Shown: positions 19,546 to 28,580, counted from the stretch's first letter. The stretch: DNA of 52,500 nt from Symbiodinium natans (GCA_905221605.1 CAJNDS010002510.1:195001-247500); one strand, 5' to 3'. Numbers and translations are program-made. Notes: generated by a model from the sequence alone, not told the origin.

Positions 19546-19989
19546 GGTTCAGGGTTTCAGGTTTAAGGTGCAGGGTTTAGGGTTTAGGGCTCGTAAGGGT
19601 TTGGGGTTTCGGCAGGATTTTGGGTTGAGGGTTTAGGGGACTAGTTCTTCTCGCGAGGTTGATGGCCAGCGGACTGTTGTGTTGCAAGAAGCAAAGCTGC
19701 AGCACACCTCTCCCAAACCGGTTTAGGGTTTAGGCTTACATTGGTCCCTTCATGTGGTCTCTTACCTGCTTGAAAAAGGGTTCTGAAGTTTAGGCCCTTG
19801 GGTTTACAAGGTATGCAGGGGCTCCCCAATTTGGGATCATTTGAAACTGGTTTAGGGTTTAGGGTTTAGGGTTTCGGGCTTAGGGAACCCCTCCGTGCAG
19901 ACCGCGTGAAGTTCCAGAGAGGTTCTTAGAGGTATTTACCTCTCAGTGCTTGTACCATTTTGCAGTAAAACCCTAAATCCTAAACTCAA

Positions 19990-20194
19990 GTTGCCCAAAG
20001 CCACAGCAACAACACGAAGGCTACAAACCTCGAACCCCAAAAAGCCCAACTATCAGCAATTCTTGAGAAGAGAGGTTTCGGAGCAGTGGCCCAACTGGAC
20101 CGACGGCGATCGCCCCTTTGCTCATTCGTATGTCCCCGGACAAATACAGAAGAGAGAAGAATTCATGGTGCCCATAGCGAAACTTATGAGCTGA
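19990..20194 (+). CDS. Candidate C-terminal exon
   Basis: Reads YQQFLRREVSEQWPNWTDGD, RPFAHSYVPGQIQKREEF and ends IAKLMS before TGA at 20192-20194. A second frame is also open, so the call is tentative. Confidence 0.35.
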
Positions 20195-20415
20195 GTGGGT
20201 ATCCTTCACCCTTTGGGGTATATATATCATCCTACGAAAATGCAAAGGCTAACCTTTTTTTTTTTTTTGGGTCCAGGGTACTCAGCAACTGCCAAAGCTC
20301 TTGTAGGAGGGTGACAAAAGGAGAAGCAGAGCACATCTCGATGTGGCAGTTCGGGAGTCGACCCGAACGCCTGGGCCTACTTGGAGGTTCCTGGGTACTT
20401 ATTAAAAAGTTATAG

Positions 20416-20468
20416 AGGGTTTAGGGTTTAGGGTTTAGGGTTTAGGGTTTAGGGTTTAGGGTTTAGGG
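20416..20468 (+). repeat. (TTTAGGG)n insertion with 4-bp flanking duplication
   Basis: 53-bp array bounded by ATAG at 20412-20415 and 20469-20472. The duplicated segment at 20521-20560 has a single ATAG (20532-20535) and no array. Confidence 0.9.
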
Positions 20469-20610
20469 ATAGCTGTACTTATAGCCTGCTAATGAGCCCC
20501 TTAAGTGTCCTAATATGGTATTAAAAAGGTTATAGCTGTACTTATAGCCTGCTTATGAGCCCCTTAAGTGTCCTAATATGGTCATAAGTACAGGTATAAG
20601 TACAGTCAGG

Positions 20611-20714
20611 GTTTTGGAGTACTATACTTTAATACTTTTTTTGGTTCTGGGTTCCTATTATAGCTACTTATACCTAAAAAGTATATACTTTTTTTTCAGG
20701 GTCTACTCCAAAGC
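20611..20714 (+). mobile_element. Introner-like element B2
   Basis: Same family as 5272-5377, with T-run and TTTCAGGG. Flanked by the 15-bp direct repeat GTATAAGTACAGTCA (20594-20608, 20718-20732). Confidence 0.85.
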
Positions 20715-20775
20715 CTAGTATAAGTACAGTCATAATTGGTTAATAAGTACCATGAACCTCCAAGGAGAGCATCAA

Positions 20776-20862
20776 CGGTTTAGGGTTTAGGGTTTAGGGT
20801 TTAGGGTTTAGGGTTTAGGGTTTAGGGTTTAGGGTTTAGGGTTTAGGGTTTAGGGTTTAGGG
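20776..20862 (+). repeat. (TTTAGGG)12 array
   Basis: About twelve perfect heptads. Confidence 0.95.
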
Positions 20863-20891
20863 GGCGTCTTGCTGATGTCTCTGTGGTAGGT

Positions 20892-21008
20892 CTTGGTAAC
20901 CCCCGTGGTACCTTTTACTTTTTTTTTTGGGTATGGGTTCCCTTATAAAGTAAGAATCCCCCCCAAAAAAGGGTGCCCTGATTGTAATATGGTTACTGGG
21001 CTACTAAG
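20892..21008 (+). mobile_element. Inverted-repeat element C1
   Basis: Ends CTTGGTAACCC / GGGCTACTAAG and the target duplication AGGT (20888-20891, 21009-21012). The core GGGTTCCCTTATAAAGT...AAAAAGGGTGCCC is shared with 25332-25480, 40375-40476 and 43619-43732. Confidence 0.8.
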
Positions 21009-21030
21009 AGGTGCATGACGACATTTCCAG

Positions 21031-21130
21031 TGTTGCTGATATTCTTGTTGCGCCATCCGTGCCCGTCCGAGGCGTGACGAATGAGACCTTCCCAAGACTC
21101 CAGGCAGCCGTTGCAGGCAGAGTTCAAGGG
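21031..21130 (+). CDS. Candidate exon between element C1 and a telomeric array
   Basis: A TTTCCAG acceptor and a GTTTAG donor formed by the array bound VADILVAPSVPVRGVTNETF and PRLQAAVAGRVQG. Product unknown. Confidence 0.5.
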
Positions 21131-21204
21131 GTTTAGGGTTTAGGGTTTAGGGTTTACGGGGCTTGAGGGGTGAGGGTTTGTGGTTGAGGATTTAGGTGTT
21201 TTGG

Positions 21205-21380
21205 GGTTTCGCGCTAGAGTTAGAACCTTGCCCCCCTACCCCACTGGCGCCCCTGCCCCCCCTCTGGCCCTGCTGCCGCTTGACCTGGGATAGGATGACC
21301 CCTGCCCCTCCTAGCCTCTCTGGGGCCCCGCTAGCCGTTCAACTCCCTGAACGACTGTTTTTGCAAGTACTGAAGGTTAG
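21205..21380 (+). CDS. Candidate Pro-rich exon
   Basis: Pro/Leu-rich reading after GCGCTAG, ending near a GTTAGA donor. Low complexity weakens the call. Confidence 0.25.
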
Positions 21381-21623
21381 AGGCCTAAACCCTAAAGGCA
21401 ATGCTTTGGGTGGTGGACTGTGAAAGCTCACAGAGGGGGAAAAGAAATCCAGCACCAGTGAAAGTTGTGGGCATGCATGGAAATATGTGCCTTCGTGTGA
21501 CATGCCCCCCCCCCCTCACCCAGGTATGGCTAGATGCCCTAAACCTTAAACCCGAACGCCTAGACCCTGAGGCCTAAACCCTAAACCCCAAATCCCTGAA
21601 ACCTTGAGCCCCTAAGCCTGCAA

Positions 21624-21709
21624 ACGCCCTTCGGAGGCTACTTGCCCACGTGGAACTGCGAAGGTTCCAAGGACCTCTGCTGTTTTGCGCTGGCGTGGGT
21701 CAGACAGGG
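21624..21709 (+). CDS. Candidate Cys-containing exon
   Basis: Reads PFGGYLPTWNCEGSKDLCCF then ALAWVRQG, somewhat like Cys-rich membrane-protein segments. Splice sites are unclear. Confidence 0.4.
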
Positions 21710-22058
21710 ACTTGGATAAACCCAAGGGCCCATATTGCGGGACAATGTAACTACCCTAAACCCTAAACCCTGAACCCTATACCCTCTACCCTATACCCTA
21801 AGCCCTATACGATTTGGAGGACCTTTCAGATGACGGGGTTCTGAGTTGGGTTTCGTGTGGGCTTGGATGCTGCAGAGTGTCTGCCACCTACGTTCAATCT
21901 ATCCTCAGGTGTCCGTTTAGGGTTTAGGGTTTAAGGTTAGGGTTTAGGGTCTTGTAGGGTTTAGGGTGTAGGGTCTAAGGTTACTTGGGCACCTGTGTGT
22001 GGCGGCTTCCCTTGCAAGACCTGCCCAAGCTCGCGACTGGGCCTGCAGATCTTTGCTC

Positions 22059-22184
22059 TTGCCATGGTGGCCTGCCAACGCAGAATCCGGCTGCTGGTCG
22101 CGCTCGGTGTGGCCATCTTCCAAGCATGCTCCTGGGGTTGATCTGGAAGAACACTTTTACAGTGCCACGGGCTCGGATCCCTGT
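22059..22184 (+). CDS. Candidate exon, frame tentative
   Basis: Reads LLLPWWPANAESGCWSRSVW and GVDLEEHFYSATGSDPC up to a GT. A second frame is also open. Confidence 0.3.
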
Positions 22185-22365
22185 GTAACCAACCCTATAT
22201 AGCCCGCCCCTAAACCCTAAACCCTAAACCCTAAACCCTAAACCCTAAACCCTAAACTTTGATGTTTATAGGGCTCTCACATCCACCTCAGGTCAAGGGA
22301 CCAAAGGAGGGACCCGTACAAGGAACCTTCGGGGTCGTTTTGGGGTAATTTGGGGGCTACTTAGG

Positions 22366-22476
22366 TATATGGGTGGTTGTCAAAATTATGGTCCCTTTTT
22401 GGGTACCCTAAATATTAGGTGCCGTATTATAATAGGGACCCAAAGAGGGACCATAATTTTGACAACCACCCATATA
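22366..22476 (+). mobile_element. Inverted-repeat element G1 with about 30-bp ends
   Basis: Left TATATGGGTGGTTGTCAAAA and following ATTATGGTCCC are reversed at 22441-22476. The flanks resemble part of 32076-32155. It lies upstream of the gene at 22744. Confidence 0.85.
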
Positions 22477-22556
22477 GGGACTCTATAAGGTATATAGGGG
22501 TGATATAGGGGAACAAGATTAAGGGTCCATTCTAGGGGTCCCCCCCTTTTAACTCT

Positions 22557-22714
22557 AAACCCTAAACCCTAAACCCTAAACCCTAAACCCTAAACCCTAA
22601 ACCCTAAACCCTAAACCCTAAACCCTAAACCCTAAACCCTAAACCCTAAACCCTAAACCCTAAACCCTAAACCCTAAACCCTAAACCCTAAACCCTAAAC
22701 CCTAAACCCTAAAC
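22557..22714 (+). repeat. (CCCTAAA)22 array
   Basis: Long, nearly perfect array ending just before a pyrimidine-rich stretch and CACAG acceptor. Confidence 0.95.
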
Positions 22715-22743
22715 CGACTCAGGTTCTCCCTTGCATCTCACAG

Positions 22744-23382
22744 CTCCCGCTGTGATCGTGACCTTTTGCCACTGGCGCCGCTGGGCTCTGGCCAGAGCCT
22801 CCTCAAGTGTGCCGCGGAGGTCCATGGACACGGCTCCTTTGTGGCTTTTTGGGGACCAGCTGATGTTTAGGGTTTAGGGTTTAGGGTTTAGGGTTGCGTA
22901 GTACCCTATTCGACTCTGATTCCTCTGAAGGTGTATGAACCATAGGCCCTTTAGTGCTCAGCTCTAAGGTTTTCAGCATCGTTCATCCCAACTTTCCGGG
23001 CAAGCTGCCCAACGCGGAGAAGAAGTTGCGGATGGAGACCTTGCTCGAAAGCGCCACGGAGAAGGCCCAAGCAGAAGGCTACGTGTTGGGGACGGACGCC
23101 CGGGATTTTCACAAGCGCAAGGGCTGGAGTACCAGGGACTTGAAGCGATGGTTTGAGAAGAATCGGGACGGCCTCTGGTGTCAGCTCGATTTCTCCGTCC
23201 GAAGCCATGGCAGGGCGCAGATGACCGTCATCTCTGCCCCTGTCTGGGGTTACGACATGGAAGTGCACCTCAGCCAAACGCAAACGGGTTCCAAAATCGT
23301 TGTAGTCAAAGACCTCATTAACCTCAAGACATTCTGCGCAGTGGCCGGCATTGGGTACGTGAAGGCCAAGCGAAAGAACTGA
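22744..23382 (+). CDS. C-terminal gene segment, two exons, function unknown
   Basis: Exon 22744-22864 follows CTCCCTTGCATCTCACAG and reads SLLKCAAEVHGHGSFVAFWG. Exon 22969-23382 continues in phase 0 as VFSIVHPNFPGKLPNAEKKL to KAKRKN and TGA. Intron 22865-22968 is GT-AG; its donor is the first base of the TTTAGGG array plus T. The last exon is charged and well coded (KRKGWSTRDLKRWFEKNRDG), one of the longest continuous coding pieces in the window. No conserved domain recognised. Upstream exons are uncertain. An inverted-repeat element begins nine bases after the stop. Confidence 0.6.
22867..22895 (+). repeat. (TTTAGGG)4 at the 5' end of an intron
   Basis: Follows exon codon GAT directly and supplies the GTTTAG donor. 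Confidence 0.9.
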
Positions 23383-23390
23383 TCCAGGCC

Positions 23391-23515
23391 ATATGGGGTT
23401 TATGAAAATAGCGGATCCCTAATATAGACCGCAACATGTAGGATCCCCCGAAAGCCCCCTGAAAGGGACCCCCCCAACAAGGGTACCCCCTTAATATCGT
23501 AAACCCCCCCTATAG
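23391..23515 (+). mobile_element. Inverted-repeat element K2 in the 3' flank
   Basis: ATATGGGGTTTA at the left is opposed by TAAACCCCCCCTATA at the right. Same family as 19337-19438. Confidence 0.65.
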
Positions 23516-23532
23516 GAGCACTCCTTAAGAGA

Positions 23533-24000
23533 CTTAGGGTTTAGGGTTTAGGGTTGGGGGTTTAGGGCTTTAGGCTTTAGGGTTTAGGGTTTAGGGCGTT
23601 GTCCCACCCACTTGTTTTTCAGCCGTTGGCAACTGGGGCGGAGCCTTTGCCGACTCTGAAGCCTGAAGTGGGTGTAGGGTTTAGGGTTCAGGGTTCAGGG
23701 TTTAGGGTTTAGGGTTTAGGGTTTAGGGGGGGGTCGAGGGTGTGGGGGAAAGCACTAGAGGCGAGGCGGGGGACCACCCTTTAGTCGGAGAGTTATAGGG
23801 TTTAGGGTTTAGGGTTTAGGGTTTAGGGTTTAGGGTTTAGGGAAGGCAACGCCGCACCTGCAAGCTGCCAGAGTTTTTCTTGGCTCGGGGGTTTGAGGCT
23901 TGGGGGTTCTGGGGTTTGGGGTTTGGGGTTGGGGTTTAGGGTTTAGGGGTCTAGGGTTTAGGGTTTAGGGTTTAGGGTTTAGGCTTTAGGGCTTAGGGCC
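23533..24000 (+). repeat. Cluster of TTTAGGG arrays with small islands
   Basis: Blocks at 23533-23597, 23675-23727, 23796-23843 and 23895-24000. The island 23623-23668 follows a good TTTTTCAG acceptor and reads VGNWGGAFADSEA. Confidence 0.8.
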
Positions 24001-24108
24001 GTACTGAGCGCACGCGACTGTCAGCCGACGTGCGAGCTAAGCCGCTACACGTCAGGGCTGTTGCTTGTGGTACTGGGCCTCCTAGCAAAGAAGAACTTTC
24101 ACAAGAAG
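24001..24108 (+). CDS. Candidate exon with a possible membrane segment
   Basis: Reads LSARDCQPTCELSRY, then hydrophobic TSGLLLVVLGLLAKKNF. Immediately follows a telomeric array. Confidence 0.45.
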
Positions 24109-24285
24109 GGGTTTGGGGTTTAGGGTTTTGAGTTTAGGGCAAAAGTTTAGGGGTTAGGGTTGGAGCCCCCCATTTTGAGCAGCCCCCTCATGAGCTCAGT
24201 AGTGTGTAGGGCTTGGGGTTGAGTTTCCAATTCAGGATTTAGATTTTAGTTCGTGGGGTACCACCCGAACCCTAAAACCCTGAAA

Positions 24286-24375
24286 CCCCAACCCTAAACC
24301 CTAAACCCTAAACCCTAAACCCTAAACCCTAAACCCTAAACCCTAAACCCTAAACCCTAAACCCTAAACCCTACA
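24286..24375 (+). repeat. (CCCTAAA)12 array
   Basis: Near-perfect heptads. Confidence 0.9.
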
Positions 24376-24386
24376 CCCCTTTGGAG

Positions 24387-24465
24387 GGAAGGCGGGACCC
24401 TGTGAAGATTCTGGTGGCCAGGTTCGCAGGTTTGATGCATGGTGTCTGGAACTTGGGCATTCTAG
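24387..24465 (+). CDS. Candidate exon with a GTGTAA donor
   Basis: Reads GRRDPVKILVARFAGLMHGV and WNLGIL, bounded by a GGAG acceptor and GTGTAA. Arrays lie on both sides. Confidence 0.45.
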
Positions 24466-24473
24466 GTGTAAGG

Positions 24474-24553
24474 TTTAGGGTTTAGGGTTTAGGGTTTAGG
24501 GTTTAGGGTTTAGGGTTTAGGGTTTAGGGTTTAGGGTTTAGGGTTTAGGGTTA
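24474..24553 (+). repeat. (TTTAGGG)11 array
   Basis: Perfect heptads after the exon above. Confidence 0.95.
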
Positions 24554-24723
24554 GGGCTCTTTACTTGCTGGTTCTTAGTGAAAGGGCTCTATTCGGGGGC
24601 GGGTAAGAGGTTAAACCCGAAACCCTAAACTCTAAGCCCTAAACCCCAATTCCTTACGGTGAGCAAGTAAGTTGAAGCACCAACGAGGCAGAGTTTCTGC
24701 GGAGTTGCTTTCACTTCCCACAG

Positions 24724-25112
24724 TCGCCCCCTGCACCGCAAGCGCGTTTGTGCGCTCTGCTGCACCGCGAACTTGTTGAGTGCGGGGCGCGAGGCTCCTG
24801 GGATTACCGAAACTTCTGAGAGCACTTTGAATCTGCCGCCCTGTCAAGCCTAGGCCTGTCCGAGGGTTTAGGGTTTAGGGTTTAGGGTTTTAGGGTTTAG
24901 GGTTTAGGGTTTAGGGGTTTAGGGTTTAGGGTGCCAGGGTTTATAGGTGCATGAGGCTCCCCACCACCTTACCGTAGAGGACGACAAGACGCGGCTTGTC
25001 TCAACCCGGTTGGGTTTAGGAACATCAGATGGGCTTTCGGCAGCAGAGAGGCAGCACATGGACAGCCTGCTGGAAGCAAGGCGACTTTCATTGAACAAAA
25101 ACTGGTTGCACG
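24724..25112 (+). CDS. Candidate two-exon segment across a telomeric intron, one in-frame TGA
   Basis: After CACTTCCCACAG the frame reads RLCALLHRELVECGARGSWD and YRNF, then TGA, then EHFESAALSSLGLSEG. Exon 25020-25112 continues TSDGLSAAERQHMDSLLEAR, ending at GTAGGT. Intron 24866-25019 is GT-AG and starts in a TTTAGGG array. The TGA may mark a missed intron, decay or a misread frame. Product unknown. Confidence 0.4.
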
Positions 25113-25189
25113 GTAGGTAGTGTTACGAGACCCCTAGCCCTGTTCCACTACCAGCTGCTGCACGCCCAAAACCGGTCCCGAGACCCCCT

Positions 25190-25260
25190 GAACCCTAAAC
25201 CCTAAACCCTAAACCCTAAACCCTAAACCCTAACCCCTAAACCCTAAACCCTAAACCCCC
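25190..25260 (+). repeat. (CCCTAAA)n array
   Basis: About nine units. Confidence 0.9.
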
Positions 25261-25331
25261 AGACCCCGAAGCCCCCAAACCCCTGAACCCTCATGCCTCA
25301 CCCTTATCCCTAAAACTTAACCCCCCTCGAA

Positions 25332-25480
25332 CCTGGGTAGCCCAGTGGTGCCCTATACCCTTTTTTTGTTCTGGGTTCCCTTGTAAAGTTTAGGGTTTAG
25401 GGTTTAGGGTTTAGGGTTTAGGGTTTAGGGTTTAGGGTTTAGGGTTTAGGGTTTAGGGTTTAGGTTGCTGGGCTACCGAA
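25332..25480 (+). mobile_element. Element C2 with interior replaced by a telomeric array
   Basis: Left arm CTGGGTAGCCCAGTGG...GGGTTCCCTTGTAAAG, right arm GTTGCTGGGCTACCGAAG. Between them (25389-25464) are about eleven TTTAGGG units in place of the usual AAAAAGGG core. Confidence 0.8.
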
Positions 25481-25482
25481 GC

Positions 25483-25710
25483 CCTGAGCCCAACAAAAAC
25501 TGTTGAAGCAAAGCCCCGCGAAGGCCCCGAAGGCCTTGTCTTAGGCGCTTAGGAGTACTATACTTTAATACTCTTTTTGGTTTTGGGTTCCCATTATAGC
25601 GACTTATACCTAAAAAGTATATACTTTTTTTCCTGGGTCTACTCCAGAGGTAGGTGTCATAGGCGCTTAGGAGTTGGGCGAGGCTTAGCGGTTTCTCTTG
25701 GCGGGTTTAG
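25483..25710 (+). CDS. Candidate coding island interrupted by element B3
   Basis: Frames on both sides join if a GC-AG intron runs from GCGCTTAGG (25545) to ATAG (25662), giving SKAPRRPRRPCLRRLGVGRG. Arg/Pro-rich and uncertain. Confidence 0.25.
25552..25645 (+). mobile_element. Introner-like element B3
   Basis: GGAGTA / TACTCC ends and the family B core, but TTTCCTGGG replaces the TTTCAGGG acceptor. 15-bp direct repeat TAGGCGCTTAGGAGT at 25542-25556 and 25660-25674. Confidence 0.85.
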
Positions 25711-25982
25711 GGTGTCGGGTTTGGGGTTTAGGCTTTGGGGTTTGGGGTTTAGGGTTTCGGGATTTCGGGGGAATTCGGTTTAGGGGTTAAAGGGGTTTAG
25801 GAGTTTAGGATTCAGGAGGGGGTGTAGGGTTTTAGGGTTTAGGGGTTCAAGGTTTAAGGGGTTTAGTGGTCGAATTGGCTAGATTTGGGACTTTAAGATT
25901 ATGGGTTTAGGGTTTAAGCTTTGGCTCTTTTGGTTTAATCTTACGGTATCTTACGGTTTAGTTTTTACAGTTTAGAGCTCAA

Positions 25983-26123
25983 GGCCCCTAAGCCCTAAGC
26001 CCTAAGCCCTAAGCCCTAAGCCCTAAGCCCTAAGCCCTAAGCCCTAAGCCCTAAGCCCTAAACCCTAAACCCTAAACCCTAAACCCTAAACCCTAAACCC
26101 TAAACCCTAAACCCTAAACCCTT
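25983..26123 (+). repeat. (CCCTAAG)n block followed by (CCCTAAA)n
   Basis: About ten CCCTAAG units switch abruptly to CCCTAAA near 26058. Confidence 0.95.
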
Positions 26124-26307
26124 GTATTGTGGGCTTCTGGCCCTTCTGGACTCTTTCGATTTCGGGTTGGGAGGCTTAAGTATCAAGGCGGGGTTTACGG
26201 TTTGAGGGGGTAAGGGTTTAGGGTTTAGGGTTTTGGGTTTAGGGTTTATAGGGGTCGGTCCAGCGCCCCACGTCCTCAGGTTCGGGACAAGGCTCTGAAG
26301 CAGCCAA

Positions 26308-26361
26308 AACAAAAGGGTACCGTCACTGCAATATGGTCATGGGGGCTACCAAGCCTCTAAG
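26308..26361 (+). mobile_element. Truncated element C3
   Basis: Only the right arm (AAAAGGGTACC...GGGGGCTACCAAG) remains. Confidence 0.6.
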
Positions 26362-26428
26362 CCCCCGCAAGGACGGCTGGGAGGAAGAGGAGGATGCCAA
26401 GCCAGCAACCGCCCAGGGTGGAGGATGG
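26362..26428 (+). CDS. Candidate acidic exon
   Basis: After CTCTAAG, reads PRKDGWEEEEDAKPATAQGG to GTCATG. Frame open on both sides. Confidence 0.35.
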
Positions 26429-26913
26429 GTCATGGGTTTAGGGTTTTGTCATTCGGCAGGGCTCACAAGAGGCTCTCCGAAACCCCTTAGCTGTGGAATG
26501 CGTTTATGTGCTTTGGACTTTAAAGCAGGGATCCTGCTGGGATAGGGTCTTTTGGGATATGCCTTGGCCGGAGGCTGTTGTGATCTCTGGGACTTTGGGA
26601 GTGCAAGTATCGTACTTTGCGTTTAGGGTTGAAGGGCTTCGGTTGAGGGACCTCCGAGAATGCGCATCAGCGCCCAATGAATCACTACTCAGACGAATTT
26701 CGTTTCTACAGACAAGCTGGGACACCAGCTGTGCGCAACCACCTAGACCCGAATACCCTCAACCGTAAAACCCTTAACCTTGGCACAAATACCATAGTAC
26801 CCTACTACCCTAATCCCCGAATACCTCAATACCTCAATACTTTAAAACCCTCATTCCCTGACCCAATACCCTTAACACTCTGTACCCGAATACCCTGATG
26901 CCCGAAACCCAGC
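26429..26913. other. Mixed island and CCCTAAT/CCTCAAT-like sequence
   Basis: Unique sequence to about 26760, then loose telomere-like repeats. Several short open frames, none convincing. Confidence 0.4.
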
Positions 26914-27018
26914 AGGGACCCGAATGCAGAACACCTCGTTTCCTCCCACAAGTCCCGGGTAAACAGGTGGTTCGAGTTGGCGTTGCAGGTCTTCTTGCCA
27001 AGGTTGCTGAGTCCCTGA
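26914..27018 (+). CDS. Candidate exon, possibly C-terminal
   Basis: Reads NAEHLVSSHKSRVNRWFELA and LQVFLPRLLSP, then TGA. Confidence 0.4.
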   Translation, partial: RDPNAEHLVSSHKSRVNRWFELALQVFLPRLLSP

Positions 27019-27138
27019 ACTGCTGCAAACCCTAACTCCAAACCCAAAACAAATCCAACTAACCCCCAAGCCCTAAACCCTAAACCAGAAACCCCAAACC
27101 CTAAGCCCCAAACCCCAAACCCTTCGTTTCGCAAACTG

Positions 27139-27226
27139 AAGCTCTCGGCCTCGATCCTTTTTCCGAGATCTCCGATGCGCCTGTGGCAAGATGCATCTGC
27201 GTCGGGGAGACCGCCTGAGACGAGGC
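27139..27226 (+). CDS. Candidate exon, product unknown
   Basis: Reads TEALGLDPFSEISDAPVARC then ICVGETA and TGA. Another frame is also open. Confidence 0.3.
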
Positions 27227-27227
27227 C

Positions 27228-27462
27228 ATATAGGGGTTGCCGAAGGGTTTACGATATTAGGTGTGTTGGGTTTAGGGTTTCGGGTTGAGGGGTACCTTTT
27301 TGGAGTCCTTATTACAAGGGAATCCTACGATTTGGGCCCCTTATTTTCGTAAACTCCCCTGTAGTCAATACTTAGAATATGGTTTCGGGGTCATTATCGT
27401 ATATCTGTAAAGGGACCCTAAGGGAATACTATTCGTAATTCTTCCGACCCCCATATTACGCA
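27228..27462 (+). mobile_element. Two adjacent inverted-repeat elements (K/M-like and L1)
   Basis: 27228-27370 has GGGTTTACGA opposed by TCGTAAACTCCCC with a TTTAGGG-like insert. 27372-27462 has AATATGG...GGGGTC opposed by GACCCCCATATT. Confidence 0.6.
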
Positions 27463-27832
27463 CTTGAAGCTTCATGGGTGCTCTTAAGTAGGGTTGTAGA
27501 TGGGGGGATTTGTTGCTGGTTTTCTAACCCTGACTGAGGAACATTCATACAACCCTAAACCCTAAACCCGAAACCCTCAACCCTAAACCTTAAACCCTAC
27601 ATAAATCCAACTAAGCACCCAGACTTCAACCCTAAACCCTGCCTTGTCTGAGTCCCCCCCACACCCCCCGGTCCCCCAGTGCGATGTTTGAAGACAGGGC
27701 AGTCGCGCCGGCCCTAAACCCACGAAATTTTGAGAGGTAGGGGTTTGGGGTTTGGGGTTTAGGATTTAGGGTTTAGGGTTTAGGGCATAGGGTTTCAGGT
27801 TCAGGGTCAAGGGTTTGAGATGCCACTCGCAG

Positions 27833-28058
27833 CTGCCGCACCAAGCCTCGTGTGCACGGTGATGGCAGTCTTCCAAAGGAGGATGCCCAGTAGTGCCCTT
27901 ATTCCCTTTTTGGGGGCTCTAGGTTCCCTTATCAGCCCCTTTAAGCAAAAAAGGGCACCCTTTTTAAGCCTATACAGGTTACTGGGCAACCTAGCAAAGG
28001 AGTTGCCTGTCTCCGTCAAGGGCTTCACTCAGACCGCAAGACCTCTGGATCCAACATA
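27833..28058 (+). CDS. Candidate gene segment split by introner element A2
   Basis: Exon to 27878 reads RTKPRVHGDGSLPK. Exon from 28000 continues ELPVSVKGFTQTARPLDPT to TAG. Intron 27879-27999 has a GA donor and AG acceptor, lies within the direct repeat CAAAGGAG and removes the element exactly. Other frames are open in the second exon. Confidence 0.45.
27882..27994 (+). mobile_element. Introner-like element A2
   Basis: 113 bp, ends GATGCCCAGTAG / TTACTGGGCAAC, flanked by CAAAGGAG at 27874-27881 and 27995-28002. Closely related to 4984-5099. Confidence 0.85.
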
Positions 28059-28089
28059 GCCAGCTTCAGGACCTCGGCTGGGTTATGAG

Positions 28090-28267
28090 GACCCTAAACC
28101 CTAAACCCTAAACCCCAAACCCTAAACCCTACACCCTAAACCCTAAAGCCTAAACCCTAAACCCTAAACCCTAAACCCTAAACCCTAAACCCTAAACCCT
28201 AAACCCTAAACCCTAAACCCTAAACCCTAAACCCTAAACCCTAAACCCTAAACCCTAAACCCTAAAC
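28090..28267 (+). repeat. (CCCTAAA)25 array
   Basis: Long array with few variants, 30 bp after the stop at 28059. Confidence 0.95.
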
Positions 28268-28274
28268 CGTAGAA

Positions 28275-28405
28275 GATTGGAAGATCATGGCAAGATGGAA
28301 TGCCTCCTCGTATGCGCGGAGACCAACATGCTTTCCAATATTTTTTTCAGACACAGCCTCTTTTGATACCTTTTTACGGAAGCAGTCCCCAGATGCGAAC
28401 CTTGA
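28275..28405 (+). CDS. Candidate coding island with a diverged repeat at 28590-28670
   Basis: Reads IGRSWQDGMPPRMRGDQHAF then QYFFQTQPLLIPFYGSS. The island at 28590 has similar bases (AGCAAGATGGCATC...TACGCGGA) and reads QDGIMTTPVYAEIDGFRLAS. TTTTTTCAG at 28346 could be an internal acceptor. Confidence 0.35.
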
Positions 28406-28409
28406 ACTG

Positions 28410-28580
28410 TAGGGGTTAGGGCTTAGGATTTAGGGTTTAGGCGGGTTGGGGTTTAGGGTTTAGGGTTTAGGGATTAGGGTTTAGGGTTTAGGGGTCAGGC
28501 TTTAGGGTTTAGGGTTTAGGATTTAGGGTTTAGGGTTTAGGGGTCAGGGTTTAGGGTTTAGGGATTAGGGTTCAGGGTGA
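28410..28580 (+). repeat. TTTAGGG array with GATTAGGG and GGGTCAGGG variants
   Basis: Three drifted blocks between the two related islands. Confidence 0.85.

Larger units (their letters stand above)
20394..20751 (+). mobile_element. Composite inverted-repeat element D1 with two nested insertions
   Basis: Perfect GGTACTTATT / AATAAGTACC ends bound 358 bp. Inside are a tandem duplication (GCTGTACTTATAGCCTGC occurs twice), a telomeric array (20416-20468) and element B2 (20611-20714). The uninterrupted relative D2 (42527-42652) is 126 bp. Confidence 0.8.

Noticed and set aside
22951-23283. 110-codon minus-strand gene
   Set aside because: Antisense to the last exon of the gene at 22744-23382, which has better codon bias and splice context.
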